From positions 1,436,405 to 1,500,404 of the forward strand of contig JAXLRM010000003.1 of NCBI GenBank assembly GCA_046331095.1: a DNA stretch of 64,000 nt, written 5' to 3'. This DNA comes from JAIBAC01 sp046331095 (lineage in GTDB: Bacteria > Actinomycetota > Acidimicrobiia > UBA2766). Shown one piece after another: positions 1 to 8,418 of this stretch. The stretch's first letter is position 1, and every line of letters begins with the position of its first letter. The notes under the pieces were generated by a model. It did no database searches and was not told the origin of the DNA. It was given only the letters and a program-made list of their open reading frames with translations. Both the position numbers and the translations under genes were made by a program.

Positions 1-697
1 CCATGTTGAACCGGGCCATCTGCGGGTCGCCGACGAGGGGCACGAGCGCGAACGACTTCGGCTGGCGCAGGAGCCACTGCAGCATGAAGTAGGGCCCGTC
101 GAACTTCTGGGTCTCCCCGGTGCGGGAGTCGCCGACGACGATCGCGGGCCGGTACACGGTCGTGGGCATGCCGCCCTGGCGTGCTCGGGCGACCTCGACC
201 TCGGCGAGGAACTTGGTTTCCTCGTAGAAGTTGTTGAACTCCTGGCCGACGTCGAGGTCTGTCTCCCTGAACGGCCCGCAGTGGTGCCCGCTCACGTAGC
301 AGGTGCTCACGTAGTGGTGGCGACGCAACCGGGGACACTCGGCCGCGAAGCGCAGGACGTTGCGGGTCCCCTCGACGTTGACCGCCATCCCGACCTCGCG
401 CGCCACGCCGAGGTCGTAGACGGCGCCGAGGTGCCAGACCTCGGTCGTGTCCGCAGCGATCGCCCCACCCTCGGCGAGGCCGAGGCCGTCCGCGGTCAGG
501 TCGCCCGCGACGCACTCGATGCGCCCGGCGAGGGACGCGTCGGCGGCGACGAGCTCCTCGACGCGGGCCTTGGCGAGCGTGTCGAACTTGGGTTGGACGA
601 GGCACACCGCGCGGGCCTCGTGTTCCCGCGCGAGCAGGCGCGGGACGAGCCGGCTGCCGAGGAAGCCCGGAAAGCCCGTCACGAAGACCGTGTCCAT
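1..697 (-). CDS. NAD-dependent fatty acyl reductase-like protein (SDR, partial)
   Basis: This gene starts at an ATG and runs off the left edge, so only its first 232 codons are present. The N-terminus reads as a Rossmann nucleotide-binding loop (TGFPGFLG), and a YxxxK catalytic pair follows (YEETK), the pattern of extended short-chain dehydrogenases. The arrangement fits the NAD_binding_4 family, which covers fatty acyl-CoA reductases and the reductase domain of carboxylic acid reductases. An AGGGAG ribosome-binding site lies about eight bases before the ATG. It is transcribed divergently from alkB, which suggests a role in fatty alcohol or aldehyde chemistry; that link is inferred. Substrate and full length cannot be judged from this part. 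Confidence 0.7.
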   Translation of the reverse strand, partial: MDTVFVTGFPGFLGSRLVPRLLAREHEARAVCLVQPKFDTLAKARVEELVAADASLAGRIECVAGDLTADGLGLAEGGAIAADTTEVWHLGAVYDLGVAREVGMAVNVEGTRNVLRFAAECPRLRRHHYVSTCYVSGHHCGPFRETDLDVGQEFNNFYEETKFLAEVEVARARQGGMPTTVYRPAIVVGDSRTGETQKFDGPYFMLQWLLRQPKSFALVPLVGDPQMARFNM

Positions 698-765
698 GGG
701 TCTGCTCCCTGTCGCGGCTCGGCATGTCCGAACGCGCAGCGCAGCCTAAACCCGGCGACCTTTAC

Positions 766-803
766 TTGACAAATCGTCTCTGAATGTCCACTGTATGGAC
801 ATG
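766..803 (+). promoter_or_regulatory. alkB promoter with overlapping operator palindrome
   Basis: A consensus -35 TTGACA (766-771) is followed after 17 bases by CACTGT (789-794), then six bases to the ATG at 801. A perfect 7-5-7 inverted repeat, ATGTCCA-CTGTA-TGGACAT, spans 784-802 and so covers the -10 and the predicted transcription start. A repressor bound here would block transcription. The TetR-family gene immediately downstream of alkB is the obvious candidate, which is an inference. Confidence 0.6.
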
Positions 804-1973
804 GCTGCAACATCCGTAAACCAGGCCTCCGTGACGTGGCGCGACCGCAAGCGCTACTACTGGCCCGTCGCCCTCCTCGTCGCCGTCCTGCCCCTCCTCG
901 CCGGCGGCCTCGTCGCGCTCACGGGCCTCGGCGTGTTCTGGTGGTTCGGCCCCCTGGTGGTGTTCGGGCTCATCCCACTGGCGGACACCTTCGCGGGGCG
1001 CGACGCCACCAACCCGCCCGAGGACGCGGTCGCCGCCCTCGAAGCCGACCACTACTACCGCTGGTGCACCTACCTCTTCGTGCCCCTGCAGTACGCCTCG
1101 CTCGTGTTCGCATGCTGGGCGTGGGCGCGGGGAGACCTGTCGGTCGTCGAAGCACTCGGCCTCGCGATCACGGTGGGTTGCACATCGGGGATCGCGATCA
1201 ACACCGCCCACGAGCTCGGTCACAAGCGGCCCGCCGTCGAACGGTGGCTGTCCAAGGCCGCGCTGGCCCAGACGTGCTACGGCCACTTCCAGATCGAGCA
1301 CAACCGCGGCCACCACGCGCGGGTGTCCACCCCCGAGGACCCCGCGAGCTCGCGGATGGGCGAGACCCTCTACGAGTTCCTCCCCCGTACGGTCGTGGGC
1401 GGCCTGCGCTCGGCCTGGCGGCTCGAGCGCGAGCGTGAGGCACGCACCGGGGACCGGTTCTGGTCGCCGCGCAACGAGCTCCTCGGCTCCTGGGCGATCA
1501 GCATCGTGGTCTTCGCCGCCCTCGTGGCCGTCTTCGGCATCACGATCCTGCCGTGGCTCGCCATCCAGGCGGTGTTCGGCTTCTCGCTGCTCGAGGTCGT
1601 CAACTACATCGAGCACTACGGGCTGCTGCGCTCCCGGCGCGCGGACGGCAGGTACGAGCGCTGCCGGCCCGAGCACTCCTGGAACGCGAACCACACGGTG
1701 TCGAACGTGCTCCTGTTCCACCTGCAGCGCCACAGCGACCACCACGCCAACCCGACGCGCCGGTACCAGTCGCTGCGCCACTTCGACGACGTGCCCCAAC
1801 TCCCGAGCGGGTACGCCGGCATGATCCTGCTCGCGTACGTGCCGCCGTTGTGGCGACGGGTGATGGACCACCGCGTCCTCGACTTCTACGACGGCGACCT
1901 CGACCGCGTGAACGTCCACCCGCGGTCGCGGCGCCGCCTCGAACGCCGCCACGGCGCGGCGGCGGCGGCGTGA
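801..1973 (+). CDS. alkB: Alkane 1-monooxygenase (AlkB family)
   Basis: Integral-membrane non-haem di-iron hydroxylase that oxidises the terminal carbon of medium-chain alkanes, taking electrons from rubredoxin. The family's histidine boxes are all present: HELGHK (about residue 137), EHNRGHH (about 165) and LQRHSDHHAN (about 307), plus the NYIEHYGL signature. Hydrophobic membrane segments fill the N-terminal third and the region before the NYIEHYGL motif. At 390 residues it is normal length for AlkB without a fused rubredoxin, and no rubredoxin gene is visible nearby. The start at 801 is preferred because a promoter places transcription initiation there; an in-frame ATG at 795 is the alternative. 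The stop overlaps the GTG start of the TetR gene, indicating coupling. Confidence 0.95.
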   Translation: MAATSVNQASVTWRDRKRYYWPVALLVAVLPLLAGGLVALTGLGVFWWFGPLVVFGLIPLADTFAGRDATNPPEDAVAALEADHYYRWCTYLFVPLQYASLVFACWAWARGDLSVVEALGLAITVGCTSGIAINTAHELGHKRPAVERWLSKAALAQTCYGHFQIEHNRGHHARVSTPEDPASSRMGETLYEFLPRTVVGGLRSAWRLEREREARTGDRFWSPRNELLGSWAISIVVFAALVAVFGITILPWLAIQAVFGFSLLEVVNYIEHYGLLRSRRADGRYERCRPEHSWNANHTVSNVLLFHLQRHSDHHANPTRRYQSLRHFDDVPQLPSGYAGMILLAYVPPLWRRVMDHRVLDFYDGDLDRVNVHPRSRRRLERRHGAAAAA

Positions 1974-2617
1974 GCAGGCACGCTCGTGGGGGGGCCGCTC
2001 CCGGCACGCCCGTCCCCTACGGCGAGGCGGCGCGCGACCTGATGCAGACCACGATCCTCGCGGCGGTGGGCGGTCTCGTCGCCGATCGTCCGTGGGACTC
2101 GATCACGATGTCCGACGTCGCCCGCCGCGCCGGCGTGAGCCGCCAGACCCTCTACAACGAGTTCGGCAACCGCAAGGAGCTCGCCCGCGCCTACGCCCTT
2201 CGGGTCTCGGCGGCGTTGCTCGACCGCGTCGAGGCCGAGGCGCTCACGCACGCGGACGACCCACGCGAGGCCCTGTTGGGCGCCTTCTCCCTCTTCCTCA
2301 CCATCGCCGCCGACGAGCCGTTCGTGCGCGCCCTGACCGCACCCTCGGGCGCGGACGGCCTCGCCGCCCTGGTGGGCACTCCCGAAGGCATCCCGATCCT
2401 GCACGCGGCGTCCGCACGGATCCGCCGCGTCATGCAGACCGTGGCGCCCGCAGCCGATCCCGTCGACGTCGCGGCCCTCGCCGACGTCGTCGTGCGTCTC
2501 GCGATCAGCCACCTGAGCGTGCCCGCCGGTTCGGTCGCGGACGCGACCGCGACACTCGCCCGGGTGGTCGGTCCCGCACTCGACGTCCTCGGCACCCCCG
2601 CTCCTGCACGACGATGA
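1970..2617 (+). CDS. TetR-family transcriptional regulator, probable alkB repressor
   Basis: 215-residue regulator with an N-terminal helix-turn-helix typical of TetR (about residues 20-65: SDVARRAGVSRQTLYNEFGN) and a helical ligand-binding C-terminal half. It starts with GTG inside the alkB stop codon (GTGA overlap), so the two are probably co-translated. The palindrome over the alkB promoter is a plausible operator, giving negative autoregulation of an alkB-tetR operon. The inducing ligand is not evident. The family assignment is firm and the target is inferred from position. Confidence 0.85.
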   Translation: MSRHARGGAAPGTPVPYGEAARDLMQTTILAAVGGLVADRPWDSITMSDVARRAGVSRQTLYNEFGNRKELARAYALRVSAALLDRVEAEALTHADDPREALLGAFSLFLTIAADEPFVRALTAPSGADGLAALVGTPEGIPILHAASARIRRVMQTVAPAADPVDVAALADVVVRLAISHLSVPAGSVADATATLARVVGPALDVLGTPAPARR

Positions 2618-2631
2618 GGTAGCGTCGACCC

Positions 2632-3000
2632 ATGGCCATGGCACGGCACGTAGCCCGCTTCAACAGAGTCGTCACCAACCGCGTGCAGATGCTGTGGGCA
2701 CCACGCGTGGCGCCCTGGGCCGTGATAGTGCACACGGGCAGGCGCAGCGGCCGCGAGTACCGGACGCCGGTCGTCGCGTTCACGAACGGCTCGCGCGTCA
2801 CGATCGCGCTGGCGTACGGGGCCGACACCGACTGGGTCCGCAATCTCCTGGCCGCCGATGGCGGCAAGATCGTCAGGCGTGGCCGCGAGTCCCGGCTCGC
2901 CGACCCGGCGGTCGTGACACCCGACGCAGCCGACCTGCCCCGCCGCGTGGCGCCGCTGCTGCGACGCGTCTCACACGTGCTCACCGCTCGCGTCGCCTGA
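2632..3000 (+). CDS. Deazaflavin-dependent nitroreductase-like protein (DUF385/Ddn family)
   Basis: 122-residue protein of the F420H2-dependent reductase fold related to Mycobacterium Ddn. The central HTGRRSGREYRTPV stretch matches the family's conserved TxGRxSGxxRxxPL-type cofactor-binding motif. A predicted leaderless promoter precedes it (TAGCGT at 2620-2625, six bases before the ATG). The 3' end overlaps the convergent GH1 gene by 30 bases. These proteins reduce quinones or nitro compounds with F420; the natural substrate here is unknown. Short members of this family can also be non-F420 variants. Confidence 0.75.
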   Translation: MAMARHVARFNRVVTNRVQMLWAPRVAPWAVIVHTGRRSGREYRTPVVAFTNGSRVTIALAYGADTDWVRNLLAADGGKIVRRGRESRLADPAVVTPDAADLPRRVAPLLRRVSHVLTARVA

Positions 3001-4353
3001 ACCGGCGCCGTCGCCGGCGAGGAACTCGGCGAAGAACCTCCCGCTGTCCTTGACCACGCGCGCTTGTGTCTCGAAGTCGAGGTGCACGAGCCCGAAGCGG
3101 GCGCGCTGGCCCTCGGCCCACTCGAAGTTGTCGGTCAGGGTCCAACACAAGTAGCCGTCCACGGGGATGCCCGAACGGATCGCTCGCCTCACCTGGGCCA
3201 GGTGGGCGCGGTAGAAGCCGACCCGGCGCGGGTCGTGGCAGCGGCCGTCGACGACGGCGTCGGGGAACGCGGCGCCGTTCTCGGTGACCACGATCGAGGG
3301 GAAGCGGCCGTATGAATGTGCCCGCTCGAGCACGTCGTAGAGGCCCTCGGGACGCACCTCCCAGCCGGTCGACGTGAGCTCGTAGCGGCGCCAGTCGCGG
3401 CCGAACAACGGCGCCGTCCACAAGCCCGGGATCGGCAGCGGCGGCGCCTTCAGGTACGTGTAGTACTGCACGCCGAGGAAGTCCCAGTCGACCTTGATCG
3501 CCTCGTCGTCACCGTCGCGCTGGTACCTGCGGACGCCGCGCAGGAACGGGCAGTCGGCGTCGGGGTAGCCGAGGCCGAGGTTCGGTTCGACGAAGGTCCG
3601 GTTCACGAACGCGTCGCCGCTGCGGCGCGCACGCTCGTGCAGCGCCGACGACCCGGTGGCACGAACGGGGGCCAGGTACTGGCACGTGCCGACTGCTGCG
3701 CCCGGGACGCGGTCACGCACCACCGCGGCGCCGACACCCTGGGCGAGGTTCACGTGGTGCACGGCGGCGAGGAACTTGCGCGGGTTGCGCACCCCGGGGG
3801 CATGGACGCCGACGAGGTGGCCGACGACGGTGAAGCTGAGCGGCTCGTTGAAGACCATCCAGTGTCGCACACGGTCGCCGAGAGCGCCGGCGACGACGGC
3901 GCAGTACTCCTCGAACCAGCCCAGGACGTCACGGTCGGCCCAGCCCCCACGATCCTGGAGAGCCTGGGGCAGGTCCCAGTGGTAGAGGGTGATCCACGGT
4001 TCGAGACCCACTTCGAGGCACGCGTCGACCACGCGCGAGTAGAAGTCGACGCCGGCCGCGTTGACCCTGCCGGTCCCGTCGGGGAGCACCCGCGGCCACG
4101 AGACCGACAGTCGCGTGGCTCCGAAACCGAGCCCTGCGGTCAGGGCGAGGTCCTCGGGGTAGCGGTGGTAGAAGTCGCACGCCGTGTCGCCGGTCGAGGC
4201 GTCGGCGATCTTGCCGCGCCTGTGCGTGAACGTGTCCCAGATCGACGGTCCCTTGCCGTCGGCCGTCGCGGCGCCCTCGATCTGGTACGACGCCGACGCG
4301 ACGCCCCAGGTGAAGTCCGTCCCGAAGTCCTCGCGTCTCAACTCGTCGCCCAC
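2971..4353 (-). CDS. GH1 beta-glucosidase
   Basis: 460-residue glycoside hydrolase family 1 enzyme, a retaining beta-glycosidase acting on beta-glucosides or related short glycosides. The N-terminal FxWGxAxASYQIEG signature, the acid/base glutamate in FNEP (about residue 170) and the nucleophile in VTENG (about residue 358) are all present. There is no signal peptide, so it is probably cytoplasmic. The GTG at 4353 is chosen because GAGGTGA lies five bases upstream; a GTG at 4362 is an alternative. It is divergent from the GH76 gene, suggesting shared use in glycan breakdown. It overlaps the convergent Ddn-like gene tail-to-tail. Confidence 0.92.
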   Translation of the reverse strand: MGDELRREDFGTDFTWGVASASYQIEGAATADGKGPSIWDTFTHRRGKIADASTGDTACDFYHRYPEDLALTAGLGFGATRLSVSWPRVLPDGTGRVNAAGVDFYSRVVDACLEVGLEPWITLYHWDLPQALQDRGGWADRDVLGWFEEYCAVVAGALGDRVRHWMVFNEPLSFTVVGHLVGVHAPGVRNPRKFLAAVHHVNLAQGVGAAVVRDRVPGAAVGTCQYLAPVRATGSSALHERARRSGDAFVNRTFVEPNLGLGYPDADCPFLRGVRRYQRDGDDEAIKVDWDFLGVQYYTYLKAPPLPIPGLWTAPLFGRDWRRYELTSTGWEVRPEGLYDVLERAHSYGRFPSIVVTENGAAFPDAVVDGRCHDPRRVGFYRAHLAQVRRAIRSGIPVDGYLCWTLTDNFEWAEGQRARFGLVHLDFETQARVVKDSGRFFAEFLAGDGAGSGDASGEHV

Positions 4354-4466
4354 GTCGATCACCTCGCAGGCAACTCTGGCCCAACGGGGCGGTGGGCGCC
4401 CAGGCCGGGCACGCGATCGCGCCACCGACTAGACCTGTTGCGCGGCATTTGCGTAGGAGAGGTGAC

Positions 4467-4529
4467 GTGCTCGTGGCGATCCCCCACCTCTGGCACCGTG
4501 GACCTGCCGCCGGCGGGGCCCCGGTGTGA
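4467..4529 (+). CDS. Possible 20-residue leader peptide upstream of GH76 gene
   Basis: A short reading frame starting with GTG sits behind a strong ribosome-binding site (AGGAGAGG, 4455-4462). Its TGA stop (4527-4529) overlaps the GTG start of the GH76 gene (4526), an arrangement that allows translational coupling. The GH76 start itself has no good ribosome-binding site of its own, which fits a coupling leader. No similarity to known peptides is recognised, and the frame could be fortuitous. Confidence 0.35.
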   Translation: MLVAIPHLWHRGPAAGGAPV

Positions 4530-5578
4530 CGAACGCGGCCGAAAGCGCCGATCGGGCCCGCGCGTCGTGGGACGCGCTCCTCGACGCGTGCGGGCGCGCC
4601 GAGGATCACGAGCTCGCGATCACCGAACCGCCGTTCATCCAGACCACACGAGCGGCCGTCTGGCCGTTGAGCCAGGTGCTCGCGGCGGCGATGGACCTCG
4701 CCGGTCTCGACCACCACGGTCCCGGCGTGCCCCACGACTTCGACGCCGAGGTCGACAGGCTCCTCGCCGGTCTCGAACACCACCGCCGCGGTGACGCCTA
4801 CTCGGCGTACCCAAGCGAACACCTGCGCTACTACGACGACAACGCATGGGTCGGCCTCGGCCTCGTCCAGTGGCACGCGCAACGCAACCGCGATCGTGAC
4901 CTGGTCGCGGCCCGTCGCGTGTTCGAGTTCGCTGCACGCGGGGAGCACGGCGACGGCGGTGTGCACTGGCGCGAGGGGCGACGCCAACCACGCAACACCT
5001 GCTCGACCGCGCCTGCGATGCAGCTCGCGCTCCGGCTCCAAGCCGTCACGAACGAACCCGGCCTCGTCGAGTTCGCACTACGCGCCGACGCCTTCCTGTG
5101 CGACACACTGGAGTCCGCCGACGGGCTCCTGTGGGACCACGTCGACGCCGACGGCGCCGTGGACCCCGCGATCTGGTCCTACAACCAGGGCAGCACGGTG
5201 AGCGCACGCGTCCTGCTGGGCGCGGCCACGGGGGATCGACGCCACATCCGGCGAGCCACCGCGCTCGTCGACGCCACCCTCGCCTACTTCGGTACGGGGG
5301 ACCGCTGGTGGGACCAGCCTGCCGCGTTCAACGCGATCTGCTTCCGCAACTTCGCGGCGGCCGTCTCGATCGCGCCCGAGCTCGGCGCCGACCGCATCCG
5401 CAAGGCCACGCTCGACTACCTGGACAGGGTGTGGGAGGAGGCCCGCGACGAGGACACCGGCCTCTTCGTGAACTCCGGGATCGGCCGCTACGACCAGGGC
5501 TGCATCGACCAGGCGGGCCTCACTCAGCTCTTCGCGCTGTCCGCCTGGGCGCCCGAGCGGCTCCACGTGGTCGCCTGA
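4526..5578 (+). CDS. GH76-like alpha-1,6-mannanase family protein
   Basis: 350-residue protein with the (alpha/alpha)6-barrel look of glycoside hydrolase family 76. The paired-aspartate catalytic motif appears in YYDDNAWVG (about residue 110), and aromatic and NQG motifs follow (SYNQGS). GH76 enzymes cleave alpha-1,6-mannan backbones. No signal peptide is visible, so it may act on imported oligosaccharides or on cytoplasmic glycans. The GTG start overlaps the stop of a short upstream frame that owns the ribosome-binding site. It is divergent from the GH1 gene. Confidence 0.8.
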   Translation: MTNAAESADRARASWDALLDACGRAEDHELAITEPPFIQTTRAAVWPLSQVLAAAMDLAGLDHHGPGVPHDFDAEVDRLLAGLEHHRRGDAYSAYPSEHLRYYDDNAWVGLGLVQWHAQRNRDRDLVAARRVFEFAARGEHGDGGVHWREGRRQPRNTCSTAPAMQLALRLQAVTNEPGLVEFALRADAFLCDTLESADGLLWDHVDADGAVDPAIWSYNQGSTVSARVLLGAATGDRRHIRRATALVDATLAYFGTGDRWWDQPAAFNAICFRNFAAAVSIAPELGADRIRKATLDYLDRVWEEARDEDTGLFVNSGIGRYDQGCIDQAGLTQLFALSAWAPERLHVVA

Positions 5579-5608
5579 CGCGGCAGCCGATGGCAGCCCC
5601 GTGAGCGT

Positions 5609-6289
5609 TCAGGTCTCGGTCATCGCGGAGATGCGTTCGGAGATGGCGCTGCTGACGAGCACGTCCACAGCAGCGACCACGACGGAACGGAGCCGGCGGA
5701 CGAAGTCCTCGAGCTCCTCGGTGGACGCGCCCCCTGCGACGCCGCTCGCCTCGGCGAGTGTCGCGATGGTGTTCTCGTCGAGGCCGATCTCGGCGACCTT
5801 GCCCGACGCGTCGGCGAGGACCTCGACGGCGTCGAGCTGGACCGAGAGCGGCAGCCCCATGTGGGCGAGCTCCTCGGCGACGGACACGACCGTCGGCAGC
5901 AGCACACGCAGTGTGCCCCGGCCGGCAGGCTCGACGAGGCCCAGCGCGACCGCGCGCTCGGTGGTGCCGTCGTCGTCGCCTGCGCCGAGGCGGGCCAGGA
6001 GCTCGACGGCGTCGACCTCGTAGGGATCGGAGTCCGCGAAGGACCCCAGCACCGTCCGCATCATCGCCGAGTCGGTGACGATGCGGCGGATGGCCTCGAG
6101 GTTGAGCCCGTCGCGTTGCAGTGTGCGGATCTGGCTCAGGCGTTCGAGGTGGCGGGACCCGTAGTAGCCGGTGCGGCCACGCAGCGTCGGTGGCTGGAGC
6201 AGCCCGCGGGACTGGTACGACCGGATGTTGCGCGTGGTCACCCCCGACTGCGCAGCCAGCTCGTCGATGGTGATCCGGTCCTCGCTCAC
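5609..6289 (-). CDS. MerR-family transcriptional regulator
   Basis: About 226 residues with an N-terminal MerR winged helix (ITIDELAAQSGVTTRNIRSYQSRGLL, about residues 5-30) followed by a coiled dimerisation helix and a long C-terminal domain of unknown ligand. It lacks the cysteines of metal-sensing MerR proteins. A GTG at 6289 just before the HTH is used here; an in-frame GTG at 6325 would add 12 residues that do not resemble the family. It is divergent from zur, with only about 75 bases between them. Its target is unknown. Confidence 0.8.
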   Translation of the reverse strand: MSEDRITIDELAAQSGVTTRNIRSYQSRGLLQPPTLRGRTGYYGSRHLERLSQIRTLQRDGLNLEAIRRIVTDSAMMRTVLGSFADSDPYEVDAVELLARLGAGDDDGTTERAVALGLVEPAGRGTLRVLLPTVVSVAEELAHMGLPLSVQLDAVEVLADASGKVAEIGLDENTIATLAEASGVAGGASTEELEDFVRRLRSVVVAAVDVLVSSAISERISAMTET

Positions 6290-6347
6290 GGGAACACCGT
6301 AGCTGAGCGCACAGGCGGCTCTCACCTGTTCTCAGTACAGCCGACCC

Positions 6348-6367
6348 GTCCGTATACTCCGGACATG
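6348..6367 (+). promoter_or_regulatory. zur leaderless promoter inside an inverted repeat
   Basis: A near-consensus -10, TATACT (6353-6358), lies six bases before the zur ATG at 6365, so the mRNA probably starts at the start codon. The hexamer sits between inverted arms GTCCG (6348-6352) and CGGAC (6360-6364), a layout suited to repressor control. The arms do not resemble the Zur-type palindrome found upstream of znuA. Confidence 0.5.
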
Positions 6368-6799
6368 AGCTCGGAGCTCCATGTGATCGTCGCCGCCCGG
6401 CTCCACGACGACGGGCAGCGCTTCACCGCAGGCCGGCGTGCCCTCGTCGACGTGCTCGAGTCGTCCGAACGCCCCCTCACCCTCCCCGAGATCCTCGAGC
6501 TCGACCGCTCCGTCGCGCAGAGCAGCGCCTACCGCAACCTGACGGTGCTCGAGCGCGCCAAGGTCGTTCGTCGCATCTCGACCACCGACGACTGGGCCCG
6601 CTTCGAGCTCGCCGAGGACCTCACCGAGCACCACCACCACCTGATCTGCGGCCACTGCGGCACCGTCGAGGACTTCACCGTCGGCTCCGAACTCGAGGCC
6701 GCGGTCGACAAGGCACTCCACCGCATCGCACGCCGCCGCGGCTTCGCCCCCGAGCATCACCGCCTCGACCTCATCGGCACCTGCAGCAACTGCCGCTGA
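6365..6799 (+). CDS. zur: Zinc uptake regulator Zur (Fur family)
   Basis: 144-residue Fur-family repressor. It has the winged-helix DNA-binding domain (about residues 20-85, including SVAQSSAYRNLTVLE), the histidine-rich HHHHLICGHCG linker and two CxxC pairs (CGHC and CSNC) that hold the structural zinc. The neighbouring znuACB operon carries a perfect 7-1-7 palindrome at its promoter, which supports the zinc-sensing branch rather than Fur. A -10 six bases before the ATG predicts a leaderless transcript. Confidence 0.88.
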   Translation: MSSELHVIVAARLHDDGQRFTAGRRALVDVLESSERPLTLPEILELDRSVAQSSAYRNLTVLERAKVVRRISTTDDWARFELAEDLTEHHHHLICGHCGTVEDFTVGSELEAAVDKALHRIARRRGFAPEHHRLDLIGTCSNCR

Positions 6800-6808
6800 A
6801 CACGGGGC

Positions 6809-7651
6809 CTAGTGCCGTGACCGGGTCCGGGCCACGAGGAAGAGCACCAGCCACGCGGCGACGGCGATCGTGACGATCGCGAAGCTCGGCGGCAGGTCGA
6901 ACATCGCGGCGGCGACGAGGCCGGCCCATACGGACACGAGCGCGATTGCGGTGCCGATCCCGACGACGGCTGCCGGCCGTGCCGTCACGTACAGGGCGGC
7001 AGCCGACGGCGTGACGACGAGCGCGAACAGCAACAACGTGCCGACCACCTGCACCGACATCGTGACCACGAGTGCGAGGAGGACCATGAAGACGACACCC
7101 AGTGCCCGTACCGGCACCCCCCTGGCCTCGGCCACCTGCGGGTCGACCGACGCGAACGTGAGCGGTCGGGCGACGACGCCGAGCAACCCGCCCAGGACCA
7201 GGGTGAAGCACGCGAAGACCACGATCTCGCCGGTCGACACGCCGAGCAGGTTCCCGAAGAGGATGTTCGTGAGCGTGCTCGCGCTGCGGCTCGCCAGCGA
7301 CGCGAACAGCACGCCGAGAGCGGTCGCGAACGCGAGGATCGTGCCCGTCGCCACGTCCCGCTCCGACACCGCCTTGCCGAGGGCGCCGATAGCGAGCGCG
7401 CCCACCAGGCAGAACACCAGGAGACCGAACGTCACCGGCACACCGAGGACCACCGCCCCCGTCGCTCCCGGGAAGCCGATGTGGGCGAGTGCGTGCGCCG
7501 CGAACACCTGGCGCCGCACGACGACGTGGTAGCCGACGAGGCCCGCCGCCACCGCCACGAGTGTCCCCGCGATCAGCGCGTTCACCATGAACGGCGCCGA
7601 CAGCACCTCGACCCAGTCGCGCTGGTAGCCGATCGCGGCGAGCAGGGTCAT
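6809..7651 (-). CDS. znuB: Zinc ABC transporter permease
   Basis: 280-residue membrane protein of the ABC-3 permease family with about eight or nine hydrophobic segments. The family signature around the cytoplasmic coupling loop (AHALAHIGFPGATGAVVLG, about residues 52-70) is present. Its ATG overlaps the stop of the ATPase gene by four bases (ATGA). It is the last gene of the znuA-znuC-znuB operon, which imports zinc, or possibly manganese, across the cytoplasmic membrane. The convergent zur gene ends ten bases away. Confidence 0.88.
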   Translation of the reverse strand: MTLLAAIGYQRDWVEVLSAPFMVNALIAGTLVAVAAGLVGYHVVVRRQVFAAHALAHIGFPGATGAVVLGVPVTFGLLVFCLVGALAIGALGKAVSERDVATGTILAFATALGVLFASLASRSASTLTNILFGNLLGVSTGEIVVFACFTLVLGGLLGVVARPLTFASVDPQVAEARGVPVRALGVVFMVLLALVVTMSVQVVGTLLLFALVVTPSAAALYVTARPAAVVGIGTAIALVSVWAGLVAAAMFDLPPSFAIVTIAVAAWLVLFLVARTRSRH

Positions 7652-8418
7652 TCGGTGGTGTCCCGCGTGAAGAGATGGCCCTGCGCGGTGCGCACGACCC
7701 GGACCGGTGTGCCGTACAGGTGGGTCAGGAGCTCGGAGTCCACGACCGCACCGATCTCGTCGTAGTGAGCGTGGCCGTCGAGCAGGTACACGGCGCCCGT
7801 GAGCTCCGGCAGCAGCGGGTTGACGTCGTGGGAGACCACGAGGACCGTCACCTCCCCGGAAGCCCTGATCTCGTGGATGAGGGAGACCACGTCCTGTTGG
7901 CTCGCGAGGTCGAGGCTGGAGAGCGGTTCGTCGAGGAGGAGCAGCTCAGGCCTGCCGACGAGGGCCTGGGCGACAGCGGCGCGTTGCTGCTGTCCGCCCG
8001 ACAGGCGCGACATGCGCTGGTGGGCGAGATCGGCGACCCCGACCGCGTCGAGGACCTCGTCGACGCGGCGCCGCTCGTCGGGGTGCGCTGGGCGCAGCCC
8101 CCAGCGGGCGCCGGTGAGGCCCATCGCCACGAGGTCACGGCACCGCACGGCGTTGCCGACCGAGGCGGTGTAGTCCTGCGGCACGTAACCGATTCGCCTG
8201 TTGCCGCGCGTCGGCGGCTCGCCGAGTACCCGGACCGTGCCCGCGGCCGGTTCGACGAGGCCGAGGAGGAGTTCGAACAGCGTCGTCTTGCCGGACCCGT
8301 TCGGTCCGATGACCGCCACACAGGCGCCGGCAGGTATCGCGAACGTGCCGTGGGACCAGACGCGTCTCGACCCCCGCGCGACGGCCACCCCGTCCAGCTC
8401 GACCGCCGCGACGCTCAC
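7648..8418 (-). CDS. znuC: Zinc ABC transporter ATP-binding protein
   Basis: 256-residue ABC ATPase. Walker A is GPNGSGKTT, the Q-loop is YVPQD, the signature is LSGGQQQR, Walker B is ELLLLDEP and the switch histidine is in VVSHD. The GTG start at 8418 overlaps the znuA stop (GTGA), so it is translationally coupled to the binding-protein gene. Together with the permease it powers metal import. Regulation is expected through the palindrome upstream of znuA. Confidence 0.9.
   Translation of the reverse strand: MSVAAVELDGVAVARGSRRVWSHGTFAIPAGACVAVIGPNGSGKTTLFELLLGLVEPAAGTVRVLGEPPTRGNRRIGYVPQDYTASVGNAVRCRDLVAMGLTGARWGLRPAHPDERRRVDEVLDAVGVADLAHQRMSRLSGGQQQRAAVAQALVGRPELLLLDEPLSSLDLASQQDVVSLIHEIRASGEVTVLVVSHDVNPLLPELTGAVYLLDGHAHYDEIGAVVDSELLTHLYGTPVRVVRTAQGHLFTRDTTE

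Noticed and set aside
762..1952. Long antisense frame opposite alkB
   Set aside because: It mirrors alkB codons, has valine- and arginine-rich low-complexity sequence and no recognisable domain. Many such frames occur in this high-GC window.
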